Shown here: positions 23,223 through 34,878 of the stretch, in pieces
Layout: every line of letters begins with the position of its first letter
How positions within the stretch are numbered: position 1 is the first letter of the stretch
Source of the DNA: Larimichthys crocea
Lineage: Eukaryota; Chordata; Actinopteri; Sciaenidae
Assembly (NCBI RefSeq): GCF_000972845.2
Contig: NC_040013.1
Coordinates: 1,664,642 to 1,728,641 of the forward strand
Direction: 5' to 3'
DNA length: 64,000 nt
Program-made: the position numbers and the translations under genes
Notes under the pieces: generated by a model
Seen by the model: only the letters and a program-made list of their open reading frames with translations
What the model was told of the DNA's origin: nothing
Database searches by the model: none

Positions 23223-26200
23223 CTGTGAGGAGAAACGATACAATACTCAAAGTGGACTCTCAGTTAGTCTGTAACCTCGCCTCACAGTGTCATCACGGTA
23301 TTCATCTGTACCTCCATCAGTGTGTCCTCAGGCAGCTCTGGAGGGTGGAAGACCAGACTGCTGTGTGGAGTAGCGTCCATGGCTTCAGTCTCGCTGTTCC
23401 TACGGCTTCCTCCATGAAGAAGGCGACTGTTGAGTAGCCAGGCTGAGTTCATGTAGCTGGGGGAGCCTGAGTTCAAGACAAAGACGGACAGAGAGAGCAT
23501 GGGAGTATTATGTGTTGTTTTATATTTAAGGAAAAGTTAACACCAGACTGTAACTTTAATGTGAGGAATCAAAGTTTGTTCTTTTACTTGATGAATGTCA
23601 GAATGGTTTACGTCAAACTAAAAGTGGGAACAGACCTCTCCCAAACATCTCTAAGTGCTATTGTTGTTTGTGCTGTTGCTCTGTGAACAAATGACCCACA
23701 CCACGAAAGAAGCACGTTCACAGAGGAGGTAAATTGAATCTGACACAATTTTATACTGAATCTGGAAACAGGCAAAAGCTATTGTGATGACGTGCACCGC
23801 ATACATAAACAGAGTTTGAGTAATGTTATTGCTTCACACAAACAAACAGCGTCAGGATGGAGCAGGGTAGGACAGTTTGGAAGAAAACATGAGCAGGAAT
23901 AGTCTCTTAAATCGAGGAAATATTGAGCAGACAGGATTGTGACATTACACTGTGCAATCAGCCTATACTACATAATGATACGTTAAAACAACAAAGTACT
24001 TAAACTGGAGAAATAACGAGATAAAAATATGGTTAAACCTGTATCTACCTGAGAACACCTGAGGGGCGTCTCCTTTGGCTGGAGAACCCATGGTGAAGAC
24101 GGCAGGAGGAGGGCTGTCTGGGTACGGGAAGCCTCTGTGACAACCAGTAGGTGGAGCTGTAGGAGCAAATAAGAAGTGCAGCCCGGTAAACATTCATTGG
24201 TCCAAACTATATTCGCCTATAAAATATGCACTGATGCAAACAGTGTCAGCAGAAATCACGTGACTCGTCCGGGTACCTGTGATATCCATGCTTTTCTCGC
24301 AGTTGAGGCTCTCGTCACTTCCCACTTCGAACAGGTGAGCTCCAAAGGCGGCTTTCAGCAGCATGTCGGACAGCCTGCCTGTGCTCAGAGATCTGGACAT
24401 TCGACACACCGGCAGACATCGAGAGCGTTTAGTCGTTTATCACATGACTTATTCATATATCAACATCAGACTGTTCTGACCTTTTAAAAGGACCCTTGTG
24501 ATTGGCTGAATTGCTGCTGAGGTCAGTCTGGGAAGCAGGAGACGGGTCGAGGGACTGCAGGTCCAGGACTGTCCTGGCTCTGGTTGGCTTTCTTGATTTA
24601 ACCTGCTGTTGGAACACGTCCTGATTTATTCTCCAACATGTGCACTGTACAGTTAGATAACAGTCGACTCTACAGCGTGAGCTTCTTGTAGTTATTAGTC
24701 ACCTTTAGGGTGGAGGTCTCAGCCATGTCAGGAGAGTCGGTGAACAGTCCGGTTCTCGAGCTGAGCGGGAGAGTCTGCTCTGAGGTTTTTGGAGTCATTC
24801 CCACTAGAACACAGAGTTTTATACAGATTAAAGCATCAGCCTGTCAGGAGCTTGTTTGGTAAGTCATCAGCACTCACTGGAACACCTTCGCTCATAGCAC
24901 TGAATGAAACAAGCTGAGGCATGTTCTCTGGGTGTTGTCAAAATAAAAGTAGATGAGTCAAGGGGAGGAAAATCAAACTACACGTCATCACAGAAACACT
25001 GCATGTCCTGATCGTGACATTTCAGATGCTGGAACTTGTGTCAACACCCAAAAATCGCACCGACAAATGTAATGTGGCAGAGCTCTGCTTCACAAACACT
25101 CCATGTCTACCTTGTGGGGAGGACTGCTGTGGTCGGGCTCCTCCCGTTGCTAGAAATCCTGGACCTGGAGCTCTGCAGCCTCCACAGTGTGGAGAGCTTT
25201 CACTGCTGCCTGCACACAGTGTGGCCCTGAATGACATGAGATAGAGTCAGACATGAGGCAAAGGAGAAAGGGTGATAACAAGCCACAGAGGGGAGCAGCT
25301 CTACATGCCTGGTGGAGCCGTGCAAGCCGACGGGCTGCAGGTTCTGCTCCATGCGTTGGTAATTTTGGATCTGAGTCGGGACAGGGATGGGCACCGCTTG
25401 GCTGCAGGTGCGGCTGACAAGCTCGGCAGGTTTGCTGCGTGGATACACGAGGAAGCAAAGGAGTGAATGATTGTACATAAATCCTGCCAGAATCTAAACC
25501 TGCCGGGCGTTCGCTTACCTCGCCAGCTTGGAGGGAGAGTGTAGCGGCGGAGAGGGTGGAGGTGTCTTTCCTGCAGCTCCGAGGCCTTGCTCAGCCAGCG
25601 GTGAGCACCTGAAGAAAGATATCTGTTAGCCGATGGAAGATCTAAGATCTTAACCAACTGACAACATATCGCGGTGGAGCACTCACCCGCTGTATATCAG
25701 GCAACTCTCGATGGGCGACCCAACGTCTAGCTCACACGTGTATTCACCTGCAAACAGAAAACGTCAGACCTCTTGTGCTGATGTGAAAGACTCGTGCAGA
25801 GATCTGTAAAGTGAGGCTTCGACGTCTTACTGGGGAACTGGGCCGGCACCATGACGTATTCCTCGGTGTAAGACGAAGTGTTCCTGCTGTCTTGGTTCGC
25901 TATTTCTTTCAGCAGGAAGACGGGGGCGTCCTGTGTCGGGGAATATCGCGCTTTGGGCTGAAGTCGGTGCATCTCTCCGTCGGAATGCTAAAGTAAAAGG
26001 ACGGTTTGATCAAACATAACGAAGATAAATCACAGAAACAGAAGCAGTATGTCTTGTTGGTGTACATACTTGAGGGGAGGCCAGATGGGATGTGGAGGAG
26101 CCGCTAGAGGAACTGCCAGAGCCTGAACTTGGGTAGGAGAGCAGAGGAGCTGCAGAGCCTGTGGAAACACAGAAATGTTGTTGTGTTACAGCTACAACAC

Positions 26201-27515
26201 CTCTCCTGACTCTAAGCTGTGCTCAGACCAGCAGGAGACAGTCCGTACATTTCTTTGCGGATGAGCTCGTCTCCAGGAAAGGATGGTGGAAGAATTCATC
26301 TGTGAATGTAAAAGATTTAAGAGATCAGGTCAAATGTAATCATGAAAAATGAGAAGTTGTGAATGTTAAAAAGAGAGAAGCTCACCAAAGCTGATCCGCT
26401 CTTTGTGGTTTCTCTGCAGCAGTCTCACCAGGAGGTGTCGCAGGTTACTGGAAGTCTCCTTCGGGATACTAGAAAACACAAAGTTGTCCTGTTTAGATCA
26501 TGAATCGTGTGCTGATCTAACAAGTGAATTTCTCCAGTGTGGCATCTATAAAGTGTATCTTATCCTCTATGAGAAGACTACACTGAATTTTAGATACTCG
26601 GTCATGATAATTACGACGTATTGTCCAAGAAATAAACAATATTATTGTGATTTTAAGATCATTTTAATGCCATAATAATAATTAAGATAATATAGTTTCA
26701 AACCTTTAATTCTTTAAAATATGGGGACACTGGAATCAATAAGAAATATTGAAATATCCTAAATAAATAAAACATTAAAAATAAAATACGAACAAAAATA
26801 GAGAGAAAAATAATAAAAGAAAAGAACAAAACAATAAATAAAATAGACTCACAGCCTCTGTTAACAACAACTTAACTGAATATTAAAAGGTCCAGTGTGT
26901 AGGATTTAGTGGCATCTTGTGGTGAAGTTGCTGATCGTGACCAACAGAATACCCCACGCCTCACAAACTCGAAAAGAACTCCCTATGTGGGCCACGTATT
27001 CCAACAGATCCTCTAAACGTTACACACCGGACCTTTAACAGAGGATGCAGTCGTATTGCCACTTTCGTTGAGAGCTGCTGGACTTATTTTTCCAAACTTT
27101 GTGGCTGGAATTATGCAGTCAGCGTCAGAAAACACACACACATTAGCCTTGAGTGACATCTTCATTTCATCTGGTTTGTTTGGTGTGTGGAGGAGCTGCC
27201 CACGGGGAAATTCAGACACAGAGAGGCCAGAAATGACAGCAGAACATGTGTTGGCAACATTCATGTGTAAATAAACACACATGTAACGTGAAATATCATA
27301 ATTATCGTGACTCATACACAAGACGATCTGCTGGGTAGATTCATCTCTACGTGAACACGTGTGGTCGCATTTTGTTGCTGATGTCAGCGGTTGTTTAAAA
27401 GAAATAATATTTAGGTCAGCTGTGTTTCATGAGCTCAGAGCGAGCTGTAAAATATGTGGATTTTTAATCTAATTTACGGCTTCAGTGCAAAACCTCAGGG
27501 CACCATGACAGTCAG

Positions 27516-27550
<35 letters not shown>

Positions 27551-27652
27551 ATGTCTGTGTGGAGTTATGTGTGCCATGTGGAAAATGATAGCCGTGCAGG
27601 CCACTAGCTGGCAGCTCGGAGATGGTTATATATAGAATGACAAGAAAACAAG

Positions 27653-27688
<36 letters not shown>

Positions 27689-28171
27689 GTATGTCTTATC
27701 ACCCAGCTTGATCACAGTGGCAGATAAGCATACACAAGTTGGTACACCATGAAAACAATCCATAAATCCCTCTGAACGCTCTCCAGGTCCATGTTCCGGA
27801 CACGAGAGCTTCAAAATGACTTTAAACAGCCGAGAGAACGAACAAAGGCAACATGTTTCACATTAAACACACACACACAGACACACACACACACAGACGT
27901 GCATATAGATCATGATACATGTGTTAGGTTTCCACCGTGTGAGGGCAGCTGATCGAGAAAGTTCCAGACGATCTTCCACACTGGGAATTATTTTTAGTCG
28001 TGGCTTTATCAAGTGGTAATCATACACGTGTGTTTGTGTCTGTGGCATGCGCACACAAACACACAAACATAAGTGTGAAGGCCGACGAACGGTCATTCAT
28101 CACTGCAGAGAAGACAGATCTTCATCTAATAGCTCATCAGCTTCCTGTGTGTGTATAGTGTGTGTGTACAG

Positions 28172-28210
<39 letters not shown>

Positions 28211-31200
28211 TGGCTAACTTGGGTAAGAGGTTCCTGTTGCTTTCATAGAACAGCCGGAGCTCCTGCGGGGTGCTGGCCTATAAAAAAGACAAGAAACACA
28301 TTTAAAAATGTTGGTTCATGACCTGTCCATGTTTTATATCGTCTAAACTACACACCTGTACAGTTTTAGACTATATCTTGCACCATTGTGACGCTTGTGC
28401 TACATTTTTACCATGATGACACAGTAACAAACTCACAGGGTGAAAAATAGTCATTACTACATTACGGCATGAGTAATCATGTCATAATTAGAGTGCTGAA
28501 ATGTATTTCTTTCTCTCGCGTTATACTGTAAATAGTTTGAGCACAACTCAGTTTCAGACTTAAAGGTCGAGCGTGTCAGATTTAATCATCTGTGTATAAT
28601 CATCTGAGAATAAAAGAGAGCCTTTTATATCTATCTGTCTACAGATGCTGCTGGACCTCGGACTGTTTCTACAGTAGCCCAGAACAGACAAACACTGGCA
28701 ATCTGCAATTATATCACTAGATGCTACTAAATCCTCCGTATGATCCTTCAAATTAACGGCTTCTGGACGTGGACAGGATAAAACATGGATGTAGTCTCTG
28801 TGACATCACCCACAGGTGAGCTGAATGACACCTGGTTGCTCAAACAAACCCACCTGTCAATCAAAGCGTCCACACTCTTAATCCTGCATAACTTTAAGCC
28901 TTAATATAATGTGAACAGGTGAGTTGTATATAAATTCACCCTCAGTACAGTTGTCATGAACGGGGAAATTAGCTACAGAGACCAAAACTGTTTTTTGTAC
29001 CAGGCTGTAAACATGTTTATTTCTGCTGTGAAGTTGGACATTTGGACATGGGGACTTATGGAGACTGACTCACTTCTGGAGCCAGCCTCAAGTGGACGTT
29101 AGAGGAACTGGAGTTTTTGGCACGGCCACAGGAGATTGCTACCTGTCTCCAGTCTTTGAGCACGTAAAGTTTACTTACCTACATCTTCCTCAAATATAAA
29201 GAACTGGTTACATCACGGTGCATAAATTTCATGTGCCAGCTAAGCAAACATCATCATCAGCAGCAGCAGCAAACGTCGTCTAACCCTTGGACTTAACTCA
29301 CTGACCCGCCTGACAGAAATAGAAATCTATCTTCCCTCCTGTTGCTTTCAAAGAAACCTCCAACAGTTACAAAAAGTCAAAGGTCTTCGACAACGGACGG
29401 AAAAAAAAGCACATCAGCACATGTCAATGTTTCATGTGAGCGGCCACGTGAGCACCAGAAAGTAACACTCACAGGGGGGTGAAGCAATATTTACTATGGC
29501 TGCTATGTGTTCATAGAAATGGCTCGCGGCCATTTCCGCTTATCCCTCGTCTGTAAACAAGACTCTTAGCTGTTCCTGCATTTTCCAACTAGCAACACTG
29601 GATATGACGGAGAGGCAGGTGGGACAGGGTTGTTGTGAAAGGGACGTATCGTGTGCAGGACTCACGTGAAATGGCGCCTTCCCAGTCAGACACTGGTACA
29701 CAATAGTGCCGATGCTCCACAGGTCGGCCTTGGCGTCATAGTGCTGGGACATGATGACCTCCGGAGCCTGCGTGCAGACAAACAGCTTGCAGGTCAGGCA
29801 CATGGTGACAATAAACCCAGCCGGCACCGAGTGAACACGTTAACACTCACCATGTACATGGGAGAGCCGCACAGCGTGGCTGCCATCGTGTTCGTCTGCA
29901 GGTGGCGTGCAAACCCGAAGTCAGCTGCAGGAGGAGAGACACAGTTAGACGTGCTCCACGTTCAGTCCCGTCACTCTCTGCCGGGCGGGGGAAGCCCTTA
30001 CCGATCTTGATGCAGGTGTTGGTGGGGCTGGACCTGCGGCCCTCTGCGTGGCAGAGTAAGATGTTCTGAGGTTTGAGGTCTCTGTGGAGGATGCCTTTGC
30101 TCTGCAGGACCTTCATGGCCTGAGCGATCTGCTGCAGGAAGACGCGGATGGTGTCCTCACTCAGCGTGCCCTTAGCTGAGAGGTGAAACACACGAGGGAG
30201 CATATACATTTAAAGATTATTGATCTGACTGAGGATGAATCGATTAGGCTGGTGTCATTTTGACTTTTGTAAGCAGGAAGGCCAAATATTCAGTTTCAGT
30301 CTCTCAAATGTGAATATTTTCAACTTTTGTCTTGTCTTTTTTTAACATTTTCTAATATTTTAGCAATAATTTCTGTAATTTCTGTCACTTTTTTTACATT
30401 TCAAGGCAATTTTCTATTATTTTCTATCATTTAAGTTAGAGTTTTTACATTTAGAGGTTATCTTTTACTATTTTCTATCATTTTAATTTCATTTTTTAAT
30501 ATTTAGAGGCACATTTACACTATTTTCTAAAAATTTAGTTATGCTATTAACACTTTAAGGCAATGTTCCACTATTTATTGACATATTAGTTATATTTTCT
30601 GTCATTTTAATTATTTTTCTTAATATTCAGAGGCAAGTCTTTACTATTTTCTCACATTTCAATTATATTTCTAATATTTAGGGGCAATTTTCACTATTTT
30701 CTCCAATATAAATTAAGTTTTCAACAATTTTTTAAAGCAGTTTTCTATTATTTTCTTACATTTTAGTTATTTTTTTAATATTTAGAGCCAATTTTCACTG
30801 ATCTATTATTTTAGTGATTTTTTTTATATTTAGAGACATTTTCAATATTTTCTAAGACTTGAGTTATATTTTCAACATTAAGAGTCAAATTTTCACTACT
30901 ATTATCGACTATTACTATTTTCTATAACGATTTTCAATTGTTTCATTTTATTTATATTTTCTAATATTTAGAGGATCATTTTCACTTCCACACTCCACAT
31001 TTTATGGACGTAATGATGAATAAATTCTGAGTTAGAGCTGTTGATCTTCTGATGGAGCCGTCACTCAGAAACTTTAATATTGTGTAAGGCAGGTATTCAT
31101 CTCTAGTCACATCAGCGTGCGTCACGGCTGTCAGACTTCGTGGAAGAGAATCTTGTTTACGGTGGAGCTTCATTTGGAAATTAATGTCAAGCTCTGCACT

Positions 31201-34200
31201 GCTCCACCTCCTCCCCCTCTCCCAGTACATCCAGTATTTTTAGCTGCAGTGTTTTTCCACCGGAGGACAGGGGATAAGTGTGTGACAGATGGGTGAGGTC
31301 ATGTGGGTGCTCCGTGAACCTTTGCCAAGTAGTGATGTGCTGGAGGTGCCTCTTGGCAGGAGGACACAGAACGAGCAAATCTACAAAATAAGAGACGCTT
31401 GGCACGGCGGCAGAATTAGAGCAACGCTCTAACATCGGCATTTAAATAGACACATCAACGCCACAGAGGTAAATTTAACTGTGCCCTCTGCCGCCGCGTC
31501 ATCATCTTTCGAAACAGGGCTTGAAACTTGAGGAGGGGGGGAAGTTTTCAAGTGTGACACTCAAGCGAGAATTTAACTGTGGTGAAATCACAAGACGGCC
31601 AACAACACGAGGAACAGAAGCTCATTTTGGACACTTTGGTTTCTACAGAGTTTGCAGGAAAGCTAATTCTAGGGTTTAGTTCGATCTGGGTTAAGCACTC
31701 GGGGAGTATTACTGATAATTTACCCGCTGACCTGCTGGAAGCTGAATACTGTGGCTGTTCTGTTCTGCCTCTTCAAAATCCCTGAGAAGCTCAGCCAAGC
31801 CTCTGTGCAACAATAAGCTACACGTAATAAACTCAAAGTTCAGTGAGGAGTTTGTTGCTTTGTGTCCAGGTGAAATGGAAAACTTTACAGTAGTGAGCCG
31901 GAGCTATATTAAGCCCCCTGCATGTAGAAAACTTACAGTGGAGGTACTCTGCCAGGTCGCCCCCGTTGCAGTACTGAAAAGATGAGAAAGACGAGTCTTA
32001 GCAGAAGATCTGACTTGTTAACAGAGCGAACATGACCGCTTCTAACACCGAGCTTACCTCCATGACCAGATACACACATCCTCCCATTTCCTGTTGAAAA
32101 AAAAAAAGCTGAAAGTGACTTTCAATAATAAAAACATCACATTTATTTCATATAAACAGTTCCCCAGGCCACGATGACCCCAGCTCATGTCTCAGATTGA
32201 GTCATTTCTCTCTTGGCCCGTCACCAGCGGTGCTTCTAGAATCTCTGGACCTCCTGACGGAGGCGAACTCGTGGCCCTCGTCCAGCTCAGCTAGGCTCCC
32301 TGAATCATCCAGGACCCCTCCTCCCCCAATCTGGCACCTTCTGCTTCACTGCCATAGATACCAAGCGGTGAGGTGACACAGGGCGGGATAAAGGCTGACG
32401 TATCTTTGTACGATTCCCCTTAAATAATCAATAATCAAAATTTAAGGACTTTTCAAGGACTACACTTCACTATTTTTCATCATTTAAAGGCAATTTTCAC
32501 TATTTTCTAACATTTCAGTTATATTTTCAATCACTTAAGTAATATTTTATAACATTATAACACTATTTTCTATCATTTTAGTTTATTTTGTAATATTTAG
32601 AGGCACATTTTTTACTATTCTTTATTGTTTTAGTTATATTTTTTAATATTTCAAGGCAATTTTCACATTTTAGTTGTGTTTTCTACCCAATAGAAGCCTA
32701 ATTCCTTCAAATTCAAGGATACAACAGGGAATAGTTTGAGACACAGATCCACCTTAAATTTCTATTATTGCACAAAATATAAAAAGTCAGGCACTTTCAA
32801 TGATGCATGTCTTTTTATGTTTTATGCCTTGACTGTTTCCTAGAACAATTCAAGGATTTCAAGGATCCATGTTAAAGCCAGTATGTGTGTCTGTGTGTTT
32901 ACCACTTAAATAACAGCTTATATCTGCTGTGATGCAACGTCACTGCAGATTGTAAAAGGTGCACAGGTAAACGCTCCTGCAGTCTGACCTGAGTGAATCA
33001 CCTGAACTCATTAGCCTTGTGTGTGTCGCCGCTCAGACGGTGTCTGTGTTTTATAAGCTATTGTTTAAACCAGCTGCAGCCTGCCATCTGTCCAAAAGAG
33101 TGAGAGATCAGCTCACTCCTGTCTGGACGTCTGGCAGGTGTTAGTAAGGTGAGAAGAGGGAAAGCACGCAAACTCCTGTGCAAACAAACGATTAATGGCA
33201 TGTGACCTGTTTATTCAGTCTATGGCTGCAGAGGCAGCAGCATCGTGTGCAGAAAACTTTTAAACTACAGCTCCATGCAGCTCATCAAGGTTGCTAACGT
33301 CATAAAAAACTACAAAGTCCAGCAGCCAAATGAAGTTTAGCATCGTGTGTGAGCGGAGAGCAGTGCAAACAAACCTGATAGTCGAGTAGTCGAACAATAT
33401 TCTCATGTTTGAGCTCCTGGAAGAGGTGGGAAGATATTTTTTATTAAAAGAGAAACACAGACAGAAAATCACAGAAAATCTATGAAAACTTTATTTTACC
33501 TTCAATATTTTGATTTCTTTGCCCAGCAGAGCCTGAGATTTGGCCAAGTTCTTCTTGTTGATGCATTTCACAGCAACTTCCCAGTCACGCTTCTGGAAAC
33601 ATAAACAAAGAGGTGTGAAACTTAAGGTGACGTGTGTGTGTGTGTGTATATATGTGAGTGTGTGTTCACACACCTTCTTAAACATCAAATAAAGGTCTTT
33701 TATGTGTGTTCACACACCTTCTTAAACATCAAATAAAGGTCTTTTAGTTATATTTCTAACATTTAGAGGCAATTCTATGATATTTTGCATCATTTTAGTT
33801 ACATTTTTAGCAAATATTCACTATTATCTCTCAGTTTTGTTTTTTTTAAAGATTTAGACGTGATTTTATGCTATTTTATATCATTAAAATTATAATATTT
33901 AACATTTGCAATGCAATTTTTCACAATTTTCTATATTTTGTTTATGTTTTTTAACATTTAGAGGCAATTCTTCACTATTTTTAACATATTAGTGATATTT
34001 CTAACATTTAGAGGCAGTTTTATATAGTTATAGTGATATTTTTAGCAAATATTCACTAGTATCTCTCAGTTTAGTTATTTTTTTAAAGATTTAGATGCAA
34101 TTTTATACTATTTTATATAATTTTAGTGATATTTTCTAACATTTAGAGGCAATTATTCACTATTTTTTAACATTTTAGTTATATTTCTAACATTTAGAGG

Positions 34201-34492
34201 CAATTTAATACTAATTTACATCATTAAAGTGATAATATTTAACATTTGCAATGCATTTTTTCACTGTTTTCTATAATGTTGGTTATATTTTTTAACATTT
34301 CAGGGCAAATCTTCGCAGCAGTGATGTTTGTGGAAACATAATAAATCTAATAAATGCAGCTTCATGCAGGTGACCCAGCTCGGCCTCAGGTGTGCTCCTC
34401 ACCTCTCTGTGTCTGCCTTTGAACACCACCGCAAAGGCGCCGTGACCAATCAGGTCCTTCCTGTTGAACTCGAACCTGCCGACTGACTCCAT
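22155..34492 (-). CDS. ulk1: unc-51-like autophagy activating kinase 1 (ULK1)
   Basis: ULK1 is the Ser/Thr kinase that starts autophagosome formation with ATG13, FIP200 and ATG101. 27 exons join in frame to 2,712 nt (903 residues plus TAA): 34403-34492, 33500-33592, 33375-33416, 32058-32090, 31937-31973, 30002-30175, 29851-29924, 29666-29767, 28219-28277, 26386-26468, 26249-26299, 26070-26158, 25831-25987, 25687-25747, 25519-25608, 25309-25434, 25111-25226, 24703-24803, 24481-24602, 24277-24392, 24049-24156, 23312-23466, 23047-23222, 22844-22962, 22498-22655, 22285-22420, 22155-22198. Kinase domain, LIR, mTORC1 site and C-terminal EAT/MIT region are all visible. Human ULK1 has 1,050 residues, so this protein is shorter in the middle. 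It could be either teleost ulk1 paralogue. Confidence 0.95.
22688..22800. mobile_element. short internally deleted copy of repeat family C in a ulk1 intron
   Basis: The left part (CGTCTGTTCTCACTCTATGT then AACTTTGGGCTC) matches 61552-61587. The right part (AGACGCCGAGCTGGGCTGAC then TGCTGCTGGACTAGGCAG) matches 58432-58470. Everything between those blocks in the longer copies is missing. It lies between ulk1 exons 22498-22655 and 22844-22962. Confidence 0.7.
23312..26468 (-). CDS. ulk1: ulk1 kinase end, LIR and Ser/Pro-rich linker exons
   Basis: Thirteen exons encode residues about 235-693. The kinase C-lobe ends with [19 protein letters not shown], then [10 protein letters not shown]. The LC3-interacting region [11 protein letters not shown] sits near residues 351-361 and matches human [11 protein letters not shown]. 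Next come [12 protein letters not shown] and [19 protein letters not shown]. The mTORC1 site is kept as [19 protein letters not shown] (Ser570, human S757/758). A conserved segment of roughly 100 residues expected between NLQ and the VGMTP block is missing, including the AMPK site (S555) region. One intron here uses a GC donor. Confidence 0.9.
23467..24048. other. ulk1 intron, no clear feature
   Basis: The interval is a phase-1 intron of 582 bp. I see no repeat or ORF worth naming. Confidence 0.6.
26886..27038. mobile_element. TTAA-flanked MITE (full copy)
   Basis: Left end AAGGTCCAGTGTGTAGGATT and right end CGTTACACACCGGACCTT are inverted copies of each other. TTAA lies directly outside each end (26883-26886 and 27035-27038), the target-site signature of piggyBac-type elements. 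There is no ORF. It lies in the ulk1 intron 26469-28218, which also holds (TG)n at 27518-27548 and (AC)n at 27654-27686. Confidence 0.75.
27518..28212. repeat. cluster of (TG)n/(AC)n microsatellites
   Basis: Dinucleotide tracts lie at about 27518-27548, 27654-27686, 27866-27898 and 28183-28212, the last next to a TATATA run. All are in the same ulk1 intron, and the last ends seven bases before the donor flank of exon 28219-28277. Confidence 0.95.
28219..34492 (-). CDS. ulk1: ulk1 kinase-domain exons (N-terminal)
   Basis: Nine exons encode residues 1-235; the tenth (26386-26468) completes the kinase domain. The glycine loop is [11 protein letters not shown]. The catalytic lysine lies in [16 protein letters not shown] (residue 39, human K46). 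The catalytic loop is [11 protein letters not shown], then [10 protein letters not shown]. The activation loop [15 protein letters not shown] keeps the threonine equivalent to human T180 (residue 173 here). The ATG at 34490-34492 is chosen because [14 protein letters not shown] aligns with the human start seven residues in. The exon 30002-30175 acceptor must be the CTCTCAG site after the pyrimidine tract, which keeps phase 1 from the 31937-31973 exon. Confidence 0.96.
28559..28755. mobile_element. degenerate TTAA-type MITE copy
   Basis: It begins CTTAAAGGTCGAGCGTGTC and ends CTAGATGCTACTAAATCCTC, then GTATGATCCTTCAA. It shares GTAGCCCAGAACAGACAAAC with the copy in the ulk1-ep400 spacer. Confidence 0.6.
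28800..29112. mobile_element. dispersed element B, copy 1
   Basis: About 275 bp starting CACCTGTCAATCAAAGCGTC and ending TGGACGTTAGAGGAACTG are repeated almost without change at 53345-53610. Only a handful of substitutions are seen by eye. Reverse-orientation fragments occur near 43300-43560, 46915-47035 and 59915-60035. No ORF is present, and the family is not one I can name. Confidence 0.75.
30340..30985. repeat. AT-rich minisatellite, ulk1 intron (block 1)
   Basis: Degenerate units of roughly 50-60 bp are built from TTTTCACTATTTTCTAACAT, TTTAGTTATATTTTCTAATA and TTTAGAGGCAA. The same unit recurs in two further ulk1 introns (about 32460-32690 and 33730-34310) and in the damaged copy downstream. 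Confidence 0.85.
30986..31936. other. rest of ulk1 intron, no clear feature
   Basis: Between the minisatellite and exon 31937-31973 the sequence looks single-copy apart from its false duplicate at 36550-37456. I see no coding signal. Confidence 0.5.
32460..32690. repeat. AT-rich minisatellite, ulk1 intron (block 2)
   Basis: The same ATTTTCTAACATTTCAGTTA and ATATTTAGAGGCAC-type units as in 30340-30985. It lies in the intron between exons 32058-32090 and 33375-33416. Confidence 0.8.
33730..34310. repeat. AT-rich minisatellite, ulk1 intron 1 (block 3)
   Basis: Repeated TTTCTAACATTTAGAGGCAA units alternate with CACTATTTTTTAACATTTTA. This block fills the first intron of ulk1 and ends close to exon 1. 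Confidence 0.85.
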
Positions 34493-34878
34493 GGACGGTC
34501 ACAGAAACACAACGACGACGGAGAATCTGCAGGTGAAAGTCACGGACAGGTCCACGACACGCCGGTAAAATCCCATCTCACCGTGTCCACACGTGACGGG
34601 CTTCAAAATATCGATGACAACATTGTGCGAAGTTTGAGTCAACAAAGAGAAAAGTTGGTGCGTAGGCAGAAATGACTGGACGTGAACACACGGCTCAGAA
34701 GAAGAGTCCTCCGGTACCGACACGAGTTAAAACCTCACCGTTAGTGTGTGTGTGTGTGTGTGTTTCCACGCACCGAGCTCTCGTGTTATTGTTTTCTTCA
34801 CCGTCAGCTGTGGGACTTATTCATATCTCACGGCGGCGCATGCGCAGACACAGTAGCAGATGTTTCACGGCATTGCAC
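34493..34878 (-). promoter_or_regulatory. ulk1: ulk1 5' UTR and promoter with NRF1-type palindrome
   Basis: The interval lies upstream of ATG 34492. GCGCATGCGC at 34836-34845 (followed by A) is a perfect NRF1 core palindrome, about 345 bp upstream of the start codon. No TATA box is seen. A (GT)n tract lies at 34744-34764. A hAT-like element begins at 34879, so the native promoter is bounded by it. Start-site placement is inferred. Confidence 0.5.

Noticed and set aside
24886..24907. Possible 22-nt ulk1 exon (acceptor CATTCAG, donor GTGAGTGC)
   Set aside because: With the incoming phase 1 it reads V-L-TGA stop and would break the frame, whereas skipping it keeps the frame.
25022..25657. Several overlapping ulk1-region ORFs in other frames
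   Set aside because: Only the spliced frame giving [19 protein letters not shown] and [12 protein letters not shown] matches ULK1; the others are frame shadows running into introns.
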